64,000 bases of DNA from Lenzites betulinus (Eukaryota > Basidiomycota > Agaricomycetes > Polyporales > Polyporaceae). Every line of letters starts with the position of its first letter. Position 1 is the first letter of the stretch. The stretch covers positions 1-64,000 of the forward strand of contig JABYQU010000015.1 in the NCBI GenBank assembly GCA_022264855.1, written 5' to 3'. The position numbers were made by a program, and so were the translations under genes. Of the stretch, positions 22,703 to 34,011 are shown in pieces. Below the pieces are notes generated by a model. It saw nothing but the letters and a program-made list of their open reading frames with translations. It was not told where the DNA came from and did not search any database.

Positions 22703-24034
22703 ATGATCACTATTCCTCCGGAGGTCGCCCTTGTTATTCTCGAGAACGCTCGAGTTGGATCGCACCCCGACAAAGAGACGCTTGCAAATTGCACTCTCGT
22801 CTGCCGCGCCTGGCGGGACTTCGCCCAATCACAGCTCTTCCAGGAAGTACATGTCTACTTGGAAAATCCCCGCGGAATGTTCGACCGATTCTGCCAGTTC
22901 CTACAATCGTCACCAACGATGGCGTCCTACATCTGCTCCCTCAAGATCTCCCATTGGTCCGACCGTGGACCCCGCTGGGTTGACTTCGAGGAGGACCTCG
23001 ATGACGACGAGGAGACGAACATGCTAATCGGCGCCAGGCTCCTCAGCGCTTGGCTCTCGCCTGTCGTGCTCATGAAACTCGTGGCCTTGTTGTCCCCAAA
23101 TCTCGCACTCGAACTGAACAACTTTAATCTCTCGGGGTGGCCTCAGGACACGCCACTTCCCGAAGCTCCCGCAAGGCTTCGTCGGTTGACGCTCTACAAT
23201 ATCGTCCTCGACTTTAAATCACCTGCCATTCCGTTTGACCTCCTCGGCCTGTTCGAACTTGACGAGCTCGTCATAGAAGAGACCTACATCCACAAGAGTC
23301 TTTACTCGACATCCTCCGCCACTACACCCATTCCAGCGCCCGCCATACAGCCTATTGCCGGCAGCGTTAAGGTTACCGGCATGGACCACCTCGCTATGTC
23401 GACGATCTTGAACGGGGGGTTTGACCAGGAACATCTTGAAATCTTACGCCTTAACCCTCTCCATTATGACTCCTTTAAGCTTGCCGAGATGATGCTCCGG
23501 GCTTATAAGAACTGTGTGCGCGAGGTCACCACGAACCGGATCGCAGAGGAAGTTAGACAATCACTGCGGGTCACTGGTGAGTGTGTGTGACTCTACTGTC
23601 CATTCATACTCATTGGGATGTAGCGATACTCACGTTATCTCGCAGGTCTCATGGATGCCCTCGCATCATGTACCCACCTTGAAACACTCGTTCTGTCTTG
23701 GTACCACTATACAATGACGGTCAAGTTAGTCCACGAAAGTGACCAGGACTTGGACAACTGCAACGCGTTCGCTGTCATTCTAGCGGCTGCGCCGCGGAGC
23801 GTGCACCATCTTACGTTCTCCTTGCCACGCGTACGCACTCCCGATGCGTTGGCCCATATCCTGCGCCACCTCCTTCCTCGGATCGAACAAGCCATTGTGG
23901 ACCTCCCCGGGCTCCGAACCATCCGTCTCCTGTTTGAGCGAGACTTTCCGAGCGCCGCGGCGACGACTGTCATACATCGCATCCTTCCCTCCGCGATCTT
24001 AGACGGTGGGATGTTGCAGATAACAGACTCGTAA
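22703..24034 (+). CDS. F-box-type protein, paralogue 2 (420 aa)
   Basis: Two exons, 22703-23576 and 23646-24034, joined by a GTGAGT...CAG intron in phase 1, give 420 codons. The start ATG at 22703 lines up with that of paralogue 3 (MITIPPEVALVILENA against MIPIVPPELINLIIES). The F-box occupies about residues 5-45 (CTLVCRAWRDFAQSQLFQEV). The rest is a repeat-like region with LTLYNIVLDF..FDLLGLFELDEL and a second-exon block (LASCTHLETLVLSWY, then LPRIEQAIVDLPGLRTIRL). The same segments recur in paralogue 3 (FDLLGLFDVDSL and VPLIETTVAGFPGLKTI), which shows a shared ancestor. Function: a putative SCF substrate adaptor; target unknown. Confidence 0.85.
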
Positions 24035-24592
24035 GCCGTCGGCCTGATATACGTGCAAGATTTGAATCTAACATAACGTCGTATACAAGATTGTTTGTTG
24101 AACAGGTCAAACCGGAGCCTCCTAGTGTATTCTCCTGTTTGGATGCATTTGGTTCTACACTGGACTTTTGGCTCGAGTTTGGCCCTACTAGCATGTCTAC
24201 TGCGATTTGAAGACTGAGATTCCGAACCTCATGCATCATGCCAGTTTATGCGCCGCGTTCCTTATGACTCAGATGTGGCATATGCAGCCATGTACCATAT
24301 AGCTGATCCCTCCCCTTTTGGTCTTTGAGATTGTACGATTAGTGTTGTGCGTGGTGCACGTGGCGGTGTCATGTACCAGTACCTTGAACTCTGCCATGTT
24401 CTTTAGTTGAGTTCGTGTTGAATGTTCCGTGCTACGAAGACAACAGTCCGAGTCACAGCTCACAAGCGACGCTCTGTCTAATCAAAGCTGTTCAAGGTAC
24501 GTAACATCCAATCAATCCACATTTCATATGCTAGTACGGCCAACTAGCACATGAAATGTCGACTGCGGCCAACCCCATTCTATCCTCCTACC
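24035..24592. other. Intergenic region, no feature seen
   Basis: AT-richer spacer between two F-box paralogues; presumably holds the terminator of one and the promoter of the other. Confidence 0.4.
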
Positions 24593-26244
24593 ATGATCCC
24601 CATAGTACCGCCCGAGCTCATCAACCTCATCATAGAGAGCACCCAGAGCGGGCTGGATATCTTGCAGCTCGACAAAGAAACTTTGGCGGCATGCTCCCTT
24701 GTCTGCAGCACCTGGCGGTCGTTCGCTCAGCCGCAGCTGTTCCAGGACGTGCGGCTGGGCGTTCTGAGTCGGCCGCTCGACCAGTTTCTGGCGTTCCTCG
24801 AGGCGACACCTCACCTTGCTAAAGCCATCCGCCTTCTAAACATATGGCACCTCGAGGAGACGCTAGTGGACCCGCCGGCGCATGCGGGCAACAATGTCAA
24901 CGGGGAGGCACCAGCGGAACCAGCGGACGCCGACGTCCCACTGGCAGCCGGCGACCCCCCACAACCCACACCCGGCTCACTCTGCCCCTCTCTGATCTAC
25001 AGCATCGCGATGCAGCTGTCCAAGGAGGCCCACATCACGCTGGAAGGCGTCGTCATCCCCTGCTGGCCGCGCGACACCCCGTTCCCCCCGGCGCGCGCCA
25101 GGCTGTCCAGGCTGTCCCTCCTGCGCCCGCTGTACGAGACACCCCGGCCGCCGCACACCGTGCGCTTCGACCTCCTCGGGCTCTTCGACGTGGACAGCCT
25201 TCTCCTGCGCGACGGCCGCGCGGAGACCCCGTTCGACCTTGAGTTTCTCTCGCCCACGGAGCCCGACGCACCCCTCCCGGTGACACGGCCCATCGCGCGG
25301 CGGGTCGAGCTCACGGGCTTCGACGAGCTCGCGATCTCTGCGCTCCTGCGCGGCGGGTTTGACCGGGAACGCCTGACAGCGGTGTCCTTGGGCTCCTGCC
25401 AGGGGACGTTCTTCTCCCCAGGGACCCACGAGTCGCTGGTGCTGGCAGGCCGCATGCTCCGCGCCCACAGCCGCTGCATACGCGATCTCGACATCGCCGT
25501 GCTGCCCACGACCAGTGGCCACCCGGCGGAGCCTGTCCGTCTCGGCGCCGGTGAGTACAACGGTGTTCCCGCGTCCACGCGTAGTATATGCTCATCGGCG
25601 TGTGGTATCGCTGCGCCAGCACATTCGGAGGTCTTCAGGCTGAGTACGCCCAGGTTCATCTCGCGTATAGGTGCGCATGCTCACTAGTGTGTGATATTAC
25701 GACAGTATACTCGAATATCTTTAATCTGTCGACATGCACCGTTCTCGAGAACCTCACGTTGGCGTGGTCGGCCCCGAACCACCACAGCGGCGAGCCGGAT
25801 CCCACTGTATACGAGGTGCTGGGCGCGATAGTCGCGTCCGCGCCGCCGGGGACGTTGCGGACGCTCAAGCTCTCGCTGCTGCTGACGGCGGGCCCCGACG
25901 CGCTCGCGCGCATCATGCGCCTCCTCGTCCCGCTCATCGAGACGACCGTCGCGGGTTTCCCGGGGCTGAAGACGATCACCGTCGCAATCACACGGAGGGG
26001 CTTCACGGAGGATCGATGTGTGGACGTTCTGCAGAGTGTCGTCCCGATGGGCGTTGCGGAGAGCGGCAAGTTGCGGTTTGAGCACCGAGAGCTTCCTTCT
26101 TCAAGTTGTACGTCGCGCGTTTGCCTGCCTCTTACCATGAAGACCGTGCTGACGCGGTCCTGCCTGTTAGAGGTGAACTGCACCTCAAGACGTGTGCTTG
26201 TAGTGGAGCCGCTGCCCGTATCTCGCTCTGGTTGTATCGTATAA
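24593..26244 (+). CDS. F-box-type protein, paralogue 3
   Basis: Exon 1 24593-25550 (donor GTGAGT) and exon 2 from 25706 (after GACAG) join in phase 1. The F-box reads LINLIIES...LAACSLVCSTWRSFAQPQLFQDV. Compared with paralogue 2 it carries an insertion of about 30 Ala/Pro/acidic residues after the first 90 codons. The open frame runs to 26244, but a GTACGT donor at 26108 may start another intron, so the last 45 codons are doubtful. The GC content is clearly higher than in paralogue 2 although the proteins are related. An upstream in-frame ATG lies at 24551; 24593 was preferred by comparison with paralogue 2. Confidence 0.8.
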
Positions 26245-26722
26245 GATAGCACTTCCTTACAAATGCATACACACACTTGACGACTACCAACAGACCGTAC
26301 AATTCCCTTATTCCTCTGCCCGCCCGTCTATCATCCCATAACCCCTCCTACGCCTCCCCCGACGACCGACAGCATGCGATGGTTGCAAAACACGCGAGAC
26401 ACTTGGATGTTGACTGATATACTGACAGTGATGGATTCGATTCGTTTATTCATTCTTCCCGGCCCCTTCTCCCGCTTCTTCTTAGTCTTCTCGTACCGCG
26501 GCGCGGGCATCTCTGCGCTACCTACTCGTACACCCGCTCGGCCACGGCGACCGCATCCGGGACAGGATTCTCTCAGAGCGCGGAGATGTTCATCAGTGGC
26601 CACGTGCTGCACACAAATCCACACTGTCAGCAAATGCGAATCTCACTCCATAGGCCGATCGGTGTCCGCCAGAGCGGCGTCTCCCGGGGAGAAGGAGAAA
26701 ACAGAGAAAAAAGAAAAACGCA
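26245..26722. other. Convergent intergenic region, no feature seen
   Basis: Lies between the 3' ends of the third F-box gene and the glucose-6-phosphate dehydrogenase gene. An A-rich stretch (26696-26720) sits next to the dehydrogenase stop. No gene seen. Confidence 0.4.
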
Positions 26723-28665
26723 CTACTCGGGCACCGTCCGCTTGAAGCCGTACTTCGAGATAAACGAGTCGAGCTCCTTCGGGCCCCGCGAGCCGTACGG
26801 GTACGGCACCGGCTTGGGCGCGGGTCCGTTCTTGCCGTCTATCCAGTGGAGGATGGGCGTGAAGATCTGTGCAGGGCGGGCGGGGTTAGCACCTACAGCG
26901 CGAGCGCCGGGCGGGGGCGCGCGCGAAACGCACCTTCCACGCAACCTCAAGCTCGTCGTCGCGCACGAAGTTCGAGTGGTCGCCGCGGAGCGCGTCGAGG
27001 ATGAGGGCCTCGTACGCCTCGGGGATCTTCGCCTCCGTGAAGCGGCGCTTGTACGTGAGGTCCATCTCCGTCGGGATCGCGCGCGTGTTGAGCCCGGGCG
27101 TCTTCGTGTTCAGCTTCAGGTAGACGGCCTCGGACGGCTGGATGCGGAGCACGAGCTCGTTCCGGGAGATGTCCTTGAAGATGCCCTGCGTGACGTCCTT
27201 GAACTGGATCCGCACCTCGACCTTCGCCTCGTTGAGCGCTGTGTGTGGGAGGACGCGCAGATCAGCATCAGGAAGCACCGGGCACGCGCAGGGAGAGGTG
27301 CTGACCCTTGCCGGCCTTGAGGATGAAGGGCACGCCCTCCCACCGGGGGTTGTGGATCCAGAGCGTCGTCGCCGCGTATGTCGGGCAGACCGAGTTGTGC
27401 GGGACGGTGTCGTCGTCGAGGTAGCCGGGCTTGCCGTTCGCCGCGACATACTGGCCCAGGAGCGTGTCGTTGCGCTCGATAGGCGGGATTGCACGCAAAA
27501 CCTTGACCTATGAGGCGCCAAACGTGTATCAGATGCAGGTCCCGGGAGCAATCAGCGCATTCATTTCCCCGCACCTTCTCATCGCGAATGTCCTCGGCCG
27601 AGAACGAGACGGGGCGCTCCATGGCGATGATACTGAGAACCTGCAACAAGTCTGGGATAAGGTATAGGCGTTAGCGCGTCATGGTCACGCCTGCAGCAGC
27701 GGGCACATGCCCCACGCCAGATGGTGGCGGGCGGGCAGTGGGAAACACTCACGGTTCTGGAGGATATCACGGATGACGCCGAACTCATCAAAGTAGCCGC
27801 CGCGGCCCTCGGTGCCAAAGGGCTCCTTGAAGGTGATCTGGACGTTGCTGATCGAGTTCTTGTCCCAGGAGGCGTTGAGGGCGATGTTAGCGAAGCGGAG
27901 GACGAGGATGTTCTTGACCATCTCCTTGCCCAGATAGTGATCGATGCGGAAGGTCTCGTCCTCGGTCCAGTGCTGCTTGAGGGAGCTGAGGAGGGTGCGG
28001 CAGGAGTCGAGGTCCTTGCCGAAGGGCTTTTCGACGATGATGCGGTTCTTGCCGTCCTTGGAGTAGCACTGCTCCTTGAGGTGCTGGGCGACGGGGATGA
28101 AGACGCTCGGGGGGAGGGCGAGGTAGAAGAGGCGGTTGCGCTCCTTGGCCTGGTACTTGGACTCGATCTCCTCGAGGGTCTTGTTGAGGTTCTCGAACGA
28201 GGGCGCGTCCTCGTAGCCGCCGGAGACATAGGAGGAGAAGCTCTTGAAGGCCTCGATGTCGGCCTTTGCGCCGTCGTCGCCGTCGGCGACCTTGATGTAG
28301 GAGGTGATGCGCTTGTGGTACTCGGCATCGTCCATCTTGGTGCGGGCGTAGCCGACGATTTTGACATCGCGGGGCAGGAAGCCCATGCGATAGAGGCCGA
28401 AGAGGGCGGGATATGTCTGGAAGAGGTGAGCGCGGATCGGCGGGCTGATTAGATCGCGACGCGCACCTTCTTCTTTGCGAGGTCGCCCGACGCCCCGAGG
28501 ACTGTGGGGCGGCGCGCGGGGGGTGAGCGTCGCGGTGCAGATAGGGAGCGGACGCGCGTAGCACATACCGACGATGACGGTGTTGTCCTTGAGTGCCTCG
28601 TGCGCGGAGGACTCCATGGAGGGGATGGTGCCGGACATGGCGCGAGGACGGCCTGTGGTTGCCAT
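26723..28665 (-). CDS. ZWF1: Glucose-6-phosphate 1-dehydrogenase, 507 aa
   Basis: Seven exons (28569-28665, 28467-28501, 27753-28416, 27575-27651, 27306-27507, 26934-27238, 26723-26866) join in phase to 507 codons, the normal length. The enzyme oxidises glucose 6-phosphate with NADP+ in the cytosol, the entry step of the oxidative pentose phosphate pathway. The nucleotide-binding motif [10 protein letters not shown] spans the first two introns (about residues 36-45) and the active-site motif RIDHYLGKE with its catalytic histidine is in exon 3 (about residue 200). [11 protein letters not shown], the FDEFGVIRD region and the C-terminal GPKELDSF block are also typical. The 35-base second exon is unusually small. 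The gene is divergent from the THOC5-like gene with 301 bases between starts. Confidence 0.96.
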
Positions 28666-28966
28666 GGCTGGTGTGCTGCGGGTGGTGAGTGAGTGGTGGT
28701 GGGGAGAGAGAGAGAGGGAAGGGACGTGCTTACCTGAGACTGGGAGGAGGATGAGAGGATACGCGCGTGAGGAGCTGAGGCCTCCGAAGCTGCTCGTTCA
28801 GCAACTCGCCATGATGCAACGTCAACTCCCATCCCTGCCCCGGCCCGCGCCCCGCCCGCCGCCCATTGGCCAGCGCGCTTTCCCACGGCCACGGTCGCCG
28901 CCCGGGCTCGGGTCCTCGTCCTCCGACCCGTCGACGCCCTCTCTCCTCCTCCTCCCGCGCCGCCAC
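28666..28966. promoter_or_regulatory. Divergent promoter region of ZWF1 and the THOC5-like gene
   Basis: The two start codons face away from each other across 301 bases, which must contain both core promoters. A GAGAGAGAG purine tract lies near 28707. No TATA box is evident on either strand. Confidence 0.5.
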
Positions 28967-29813
28967 ATGACCGCCCCCGCCCCCGCGCACGACGACCTCG
29001 TCCTCCCCCCGCCCCCCGAGCTCGAGCTCGCCGCCCTCCGCGACCTCGTCTCCTCCTCCTTCCTCAACCACGACCCCGCCCTCGTCCAGAACCGCGCCGG
29101 CGCCCTCTTCGCCCGCCTCAAGGCCCTCAACCGCGCCGCCAACCATGCCACCCGCGCACACAAGCAGGCCACCGCCGACGCCCGCCACGACATGGACCAG
29201 ACCTACCTCGGCCTCCAGAACCTGCTCTACGAGAAGCGCCATCTCGAGCGCGAGATAGACAAGTGCCGCCAGTTCGCGTGCGTCCCCCCTCTCGCGCGCC
29301 CGCGAGTGCTGGTCAACTGACGCGCTGTGCAGTTCGATATACCAAGACATCCCATTCCACGCGCTCGACGAGTTTGCCGAGCTCGCGCCGGAGGAGGCCC
29401 GCACGGACGAGGTCCTCGCAGACGAGCACCAGCTCATGCTCAACCGCCTCAGCTTCGAGCTCTCCGAGCGGCAGAGGTGCGCCACCCCCACCTTCCGCGC
29501 GTGCTCACCCTCACGTTCTTCTGTTTCGCAGGCTTGACCTGCGGCGGAGGGAGCTCATCAAGGAGAAGGAGACGCTCCTCAAGGAGAGCAAGATCAAGGC
29601 CACGACGATGGAGAGCATGAAGACCCACATCGACGGGCTGCTCAAGGTGCGTGCTGCGTGCCTACAGGCGTCTCACGAGACAGATAAAAGGAAGGGCGGA
29701 CGACTGACTCGGCTGTGTAGTCCGCGCTCGAGGCGCAGAAGAAGGTCAACGACCTCGTGGAGTCCAACCCGCTGCCGCCAAGCTCCAGCCCTTCGACACC
29801 GGCGCCGAGTTGA
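28967..29813 (+). CDS. THO complex subunit 5-like protein, 220 aa
   Basis: Exons 28967-29277, 29333-29476, 29532-29646 and 29721-29813 join in phase to 220 codons. After an acidic/Pro start it is almost entirely helical and charged, as in the THOC5/Fmip1 family: LGLQNLLYEKRHLEREIDKC is the signature segment, then SIYQDIPFHALDEF, RLSFELSERQRL and KEKETLLKESK. THOC5 proteins belong to the TREX/THO complex that couples transcription to mRNA export in the nucleus; fungal members are short like this one. An upstream in-frame ATG at 28811 would add 52 Pro/Arg-rich residues, which are less likely to be coding. Identification rests on motif recall. Confidence 0.82.
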
Positions 29814-30315
29814 GAGGTTTTACATGCGGCAGTTCACCGTCCGCAACAGACCAATCTCTGGCCTTGTCATTTTCCTCGACCGGGCTACAGCACGACGTCA
29901 TAGAACGTCCCATGCTTTGACGTCCCATCCGACGCGCATACAGACAAGAGGGCATGCCGCGGAGTAAAAGTCCAGATTGCCCGAGAGAGGAGTGCAATGG
30001 CAGTCTGAGTACGTACTTGAGGGTGCGGACAAGAGATGATGGTCGGCCGCGCCGTGTGTGGGTACCGAGGTGGTCTATAATGAATACAGTGGTGATTCCG
30101 TGATAAGAGAACAAGACGAGCGGGGCGCGAGTAGTAGTGTTACAGCGACTTCATGTACAGACCGTGCCAGCAATAGCGCGCATTACAAGGAGAGGAGAGG
30201 CCGGGTGGACGAGAGGTATGCGAGGACCAGGAACAAGGCAGGATCATCCGGGGGAAATGCAGGAGATGTGGGAGGGACAGGGGCGGCGGGAGGCACACGA
30301 GCACGCAAGGCCCGC
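29814..30315. other. Convergent intergenic region, no feature seen
   Basis: Holds the 3' regions of the THOC5-like and the E2 genes. No exon, repeat or RNA gene is apparent. Confidence 0.4.
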
Positions 30316-31226
30316 TCACGACTCCATGTGCTCCGCGTCGTCGTCGCTGATGCTGCCGATGTCGCTCATCTCCTCGTCCTCGCCGTCCTCGCTGTCGTTG
30401 TCGACCGCGGCATCCGCAGCCTCCTTCGTCGCGAACCGCTGCACGTACTCCTGCACCTTCGCGTCGTACTCCTTCGGATGGCGCATCAGGAGCGCCGCGG
30501 CCTCGCCGTTCAGCGGGTCGTTCGGGTTCGGGTAGCGCAGCAGCTGCGGGAGGAACACCTCGAATATGTTGATCATGTCTATATCAGGCACAGGACTCAG
30601 TGAGCATACATGCCGGAAACCCGATGCGGGGCAGAGCGGGATTACGCACCGAACATGGGCGACCACGTCTGGTTGATCACGTCGAGGCACACGGAGCCGC
30701 TGCTGGAATCGTGAGACAAACGTGAGCAGGAGATGGACGGGACGGAGATAGAGAGAAGAGGCGCACAGCTCGTCGATGTTCGGGTGGAAGATCTTGTTCA
30801 TGAAGCCGATGCTGGGCGACTTGAACGGGTACTGGTCCGGGAGCTCGACGTGGATCTTCCACACGCCGCCGGCGAACGGGGCTGCGGGCGCGGCGCAGCG
30901 CGATAGGGACGGCACGGCAAGTGCGGGAGGCGGTCGTTCGGCCGAGGGGGGGACGGGCTTTGTCAGGCGACGGCGCGGGGTGCGGGTGGGTGCGGGGGAG
31001 AACTCACTCTCTGTGGGACCGTAGAAGCGGACGTAGAACTCCTGCATGTTATCGTTGACGAGGTTCACCTCGTAATCCGACATGAGCCTGTGCCGTGCGC
31101 CGCGCCACAGTTAGCATACACGCTCTCCGCAGCGTTCGCACGCGGCGATGTGGGCAGGACATACAGCTTCATGACGTCCGTCTCGATACGACGCTTGCTG
31201 GGAGAACTGTGAGGACCGCAACGCAT
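30316..31226 (-). CDS. UBC8: Ubiquitin-conjugating enzyme E2, Ubc8/UBE2H type, 190 aa
   Basis: Five exons (31165-31226, 31008-31087, 30767-30881, 30650-30702, 30316-30578) join in phase to 190 codons. The protein carries activated ubiquitin to E3 ligases; yeast Ubc8 acts in the glucose-induced turnover of fructose-1,6-bisphosphatase through the GID ligase. Motifs: [32 protein letters not shown], the E2 core [21 protein letters not shown] with the catalytic cysteine at about residue 91, and an acidic Ser/Asp/Glu tail ([14 protein letters not shown]) typical of this subfamily. The very N-terminus is uncertain: the ATG at 31226 gives a MRCGPH extension, but an extra 5' exon encoding only MS is possible. 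Confidence 0.95.
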
Positions 31227-32319
31227 GTTAGGCGGGACTGCACTGCCGTCTCAGGTACGAGGCGGGGACTTATCATGGTGTCGTGTGCAATGAGTCGTGA
31301 GCTGAGGAGTGGGAGCCGAGCCTTGGTGGGTATGTGTGGTTCACGTCGAGGGCAAAGGTGTGGTCGAGCGGAGAGGAGGAGACGGCGAGCGGGGGACGGA
31401 GAGGCGGGAGAGGGTGAAGGGAGGAGGTGAAGCGATGCCCGTCACTACATCCCGGATATGTGCAGTCCCTGCCCCCAGCTGCTACGGCGCCGCATTCCGC
31501 CCGCGCCCGATCTTTCAGGCCTCTCTCCCTCCGTCTCGACCTCCACCCCCGCGCCGCGCGTGCACCTTGCTCGTTCACTGATCTATCCCACTTCGCTCGC
31601 GCATGCATCTGACACATCAGCTTCATGAATCACGACCGCAGAGCGGGGCAGGACGGTCCCCGCGAAACGAGGTCCTACTGCGGCTAGGCCTATAATCTGC
31701 ACCTCTACCGCCGGGCTTTGGCAAGCTGCTTTGAACACACTGTACGTGTGCAGCACGACAAGCGCATCCAGGGTCGCGTACCCTCCCCGCGCGCCCCGCG
31801 CGCGCACGCATAAACCATCGATACCGGCCGCAATGGCGCAACCTTCGCACAATCGCCCTCCGAACCGCGCTTTCCTGCAGGGTCTGCGCGACGCGTGTCC
31901 CAGCACTTTCATGCGCTATCGCGATCCGCGAGGGCCCTACCAGTGGCGGGAATCGCCATTGCGTGCCTTCACGGGATGAAGCCGCTTGGTGGGATCTGCA
32001 GCGGGTCGGATAATCAGCTGTTGGCGCACCCGCACAGTTCCTTGCAGTCGCGACGCCTACCGCACTCTCGCTGGTCCGTGTGCGTCCGCGCGAGGGGCGT
32101 GTTAACCTCAACTGGCAAGTCCTCTATGGGTCTACGCGCCCGGTAACGTTTCGGAGGTAAGATTGGGACCGGACCTCGTAACAATAGAATACAGGATATA
32201 GCCCCTTAGACGCTCAGCGGCGGGAGGCGTGGCCATTCATGCTACATACATCGACCCAAGGAAGCAAACAAAATCTCGACGCGCAACTTGAAGTCTTGAG
32301 CGAACCCAGCCAGTCTCAC
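31227..32319. other. Region without a convincing gene
   Basis: Upstream of the E2 gene. A minus-strand segment around 31740-31800 (TLDALVVLHTYSVF) could be a stray exon of the membrane-protein gene fragment at 32320, but I could not join it in phase. Confidence 0.3.
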
Positions 32320-32826
32320 CAGTACGTCCACTCTTCCACCACGCAATACACGGAGTCGCTCGAGCACGGGTATGGCCGCCCCCCGAAGCCCTCGTGCGCA
32401 CCCGTGCGTCCCGCCTGCGACGCGCTCGCGACGCTGCTTTCTCCCACAGCGTACCCGTCGATGCTGCGCTGGTGCAGGCCGCGCCATCCTATCAGCACCG
32501 CTGCAGTAGCAGGGCGCGGGTCGTGACTTGTGAGCATCGGGATGTATGGTGGTAAGGGGGTGAGGGAGCGTACCGAACCAGAGCAGCCCGAAGGCGACGA
32601 GCAGGACGGCCTCTTCTTGCGTGTGCGTGAGGAGATCGCCGTGTCTCCGATGGTGGGTCACGATCCTGCCACATGCCGAACAACAATGTAAGTGCTTTTC
32701 CCGTCTGTCCACAGAGGAGGGGTTCGCTCACATCACCCCCAGGGATGCAATAGCGAGGACGGCCACACACGTTTGCATCAGGCTGAACACCTCTATAATC
32801 CGCGCAGGTGGTATGTCGGTACGACG
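32320..32826 (-). CDS. Fragment of a multi-exon four-helix membrane protein gene
   Basis: Three exons join in phase: 32732-32826, 32574-32665 and 32320-32500 (donors GTGAGC, GTACGC, GTGAGA). They encode a basic/polar lead (RRTDIPPARIIEVF), a hydrophobic helix (MQTCVAVLAIASLGVMIV), a loop, a second helix (EEAVLLVAFGLLWFAVLIGW) and a loop with two cysteines. The layout, with short exons each carrying one helix, resembles the MARVEL-like genes at 34012 and 46732. A further hydrophobic segment at 32884-32964 probably precedes it, but the phase of that junction does not fit. The start and the last exons are not resolved, and the gene may be degraded. Confidence 0.4.
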
Positions 32827-34011
32827 CTAAGTCAAAACGGAGGGAAGAGAGAGACGCACGCGTCGAGGGCGGGACGAGCCGCGTCGCGAGGTGCGCGACC
32901 ACCGCTGCGCCCAGCGCTGCACCCGCACCGCACGAGTGACAAGCAAGCAAGCGTCCGTGGCAGGGCCGACCACAGCAGTCCCGGTGAGGTCAGCCGTCGC
33001 ATCACGATCAGCATTAGCACTCGACGCACCGTACGCCGCCGAGCGGCTCTCCCGACCTTCAAACAGGCGCGGCATTCTCAGTGCGGGTCTGGCGAGTGCG
33101 TATCAGAGTGTAGTGCTCTCCGGCTTGAGAGCTCGACGTTTGCAGATGTCGTCGATGGCCGATGCCAAAGAGAATGCGATAGATGGTGCTCGAGCTGCTT
33201 GAGCAGATAGTACCAGTGATGGCCCGGGCTCGAGCTCGAGATGTGGTGCTGCTTGAAGCTGTGGTCCGCGCTCAACCTATGGGCTCGTCTCACTCGCACT
33301 GCAGCGCGGCCGCCATGCCCCGAGCATGCTACACACCGCCGCCTGCGTCGCGCGCCGGACACGCGTTGTGCGCCTGGTGCGGCGATTCGGGGACGCGTGC
33401 AGGCCACGCGGCAGCGGCCCCCAGCACTGTGTGCAGCATCCCGAATCCCGATTGTGAGCGTGGTCCTGCCCGTGAACGTGCTGATCACGGTGCGCGATGC
33501 GGTGACTTCGGCCGGTCACTGTATTCCAGCGTGCATGCAGCGATGTGGAAGACGTAAAGAACTTACAAGCGGGTGTCGGCGGTGCAAGTCACACAACCTG
33601 CACGCCGCGCACAAGCTGCCCCATTCACAAAACGCGATCAGATGAGCACAAGCACGGCAATAGATACATTCATTCCGTAGTGAGTGGGAGCAGAGAATCG
33701 TAGGAATGCGCAACCATGTACAGTAAACCAAGCGTTACATAGCGTTAGAAGTTAGTAATCATATGCGCGTCGGCGCCGACCGCGACACCCGCCATCCACT
33801 CCGCCGTCGGCCCCGTTCCGCACGCGCGCGCAGCGACGCACGCCGAAAACGAGGTCGGAAACCCGTCTAGTAGTCGAAAAGCCGGCCCTCCCCGCCGCCG
33901 CCCTGCTCGTAATTTCGTGTCCGTTTTCGTGTTGTCCGCCGCACCGCGAGCAGAGGGCGCCCCATTCCAGCGCGTCTTCGTCCCGCCCCCCCTGCCGAAA
34001 TCGCGGCGTGT
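32827..34011. other. Region without a resolved gene
   Basis: GC-rich. May include 5' exons of the minus-strand membrane protein fragment (hydrophobic segment at 32884-32964). Nothing else is supported. Confidence 0.3.
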
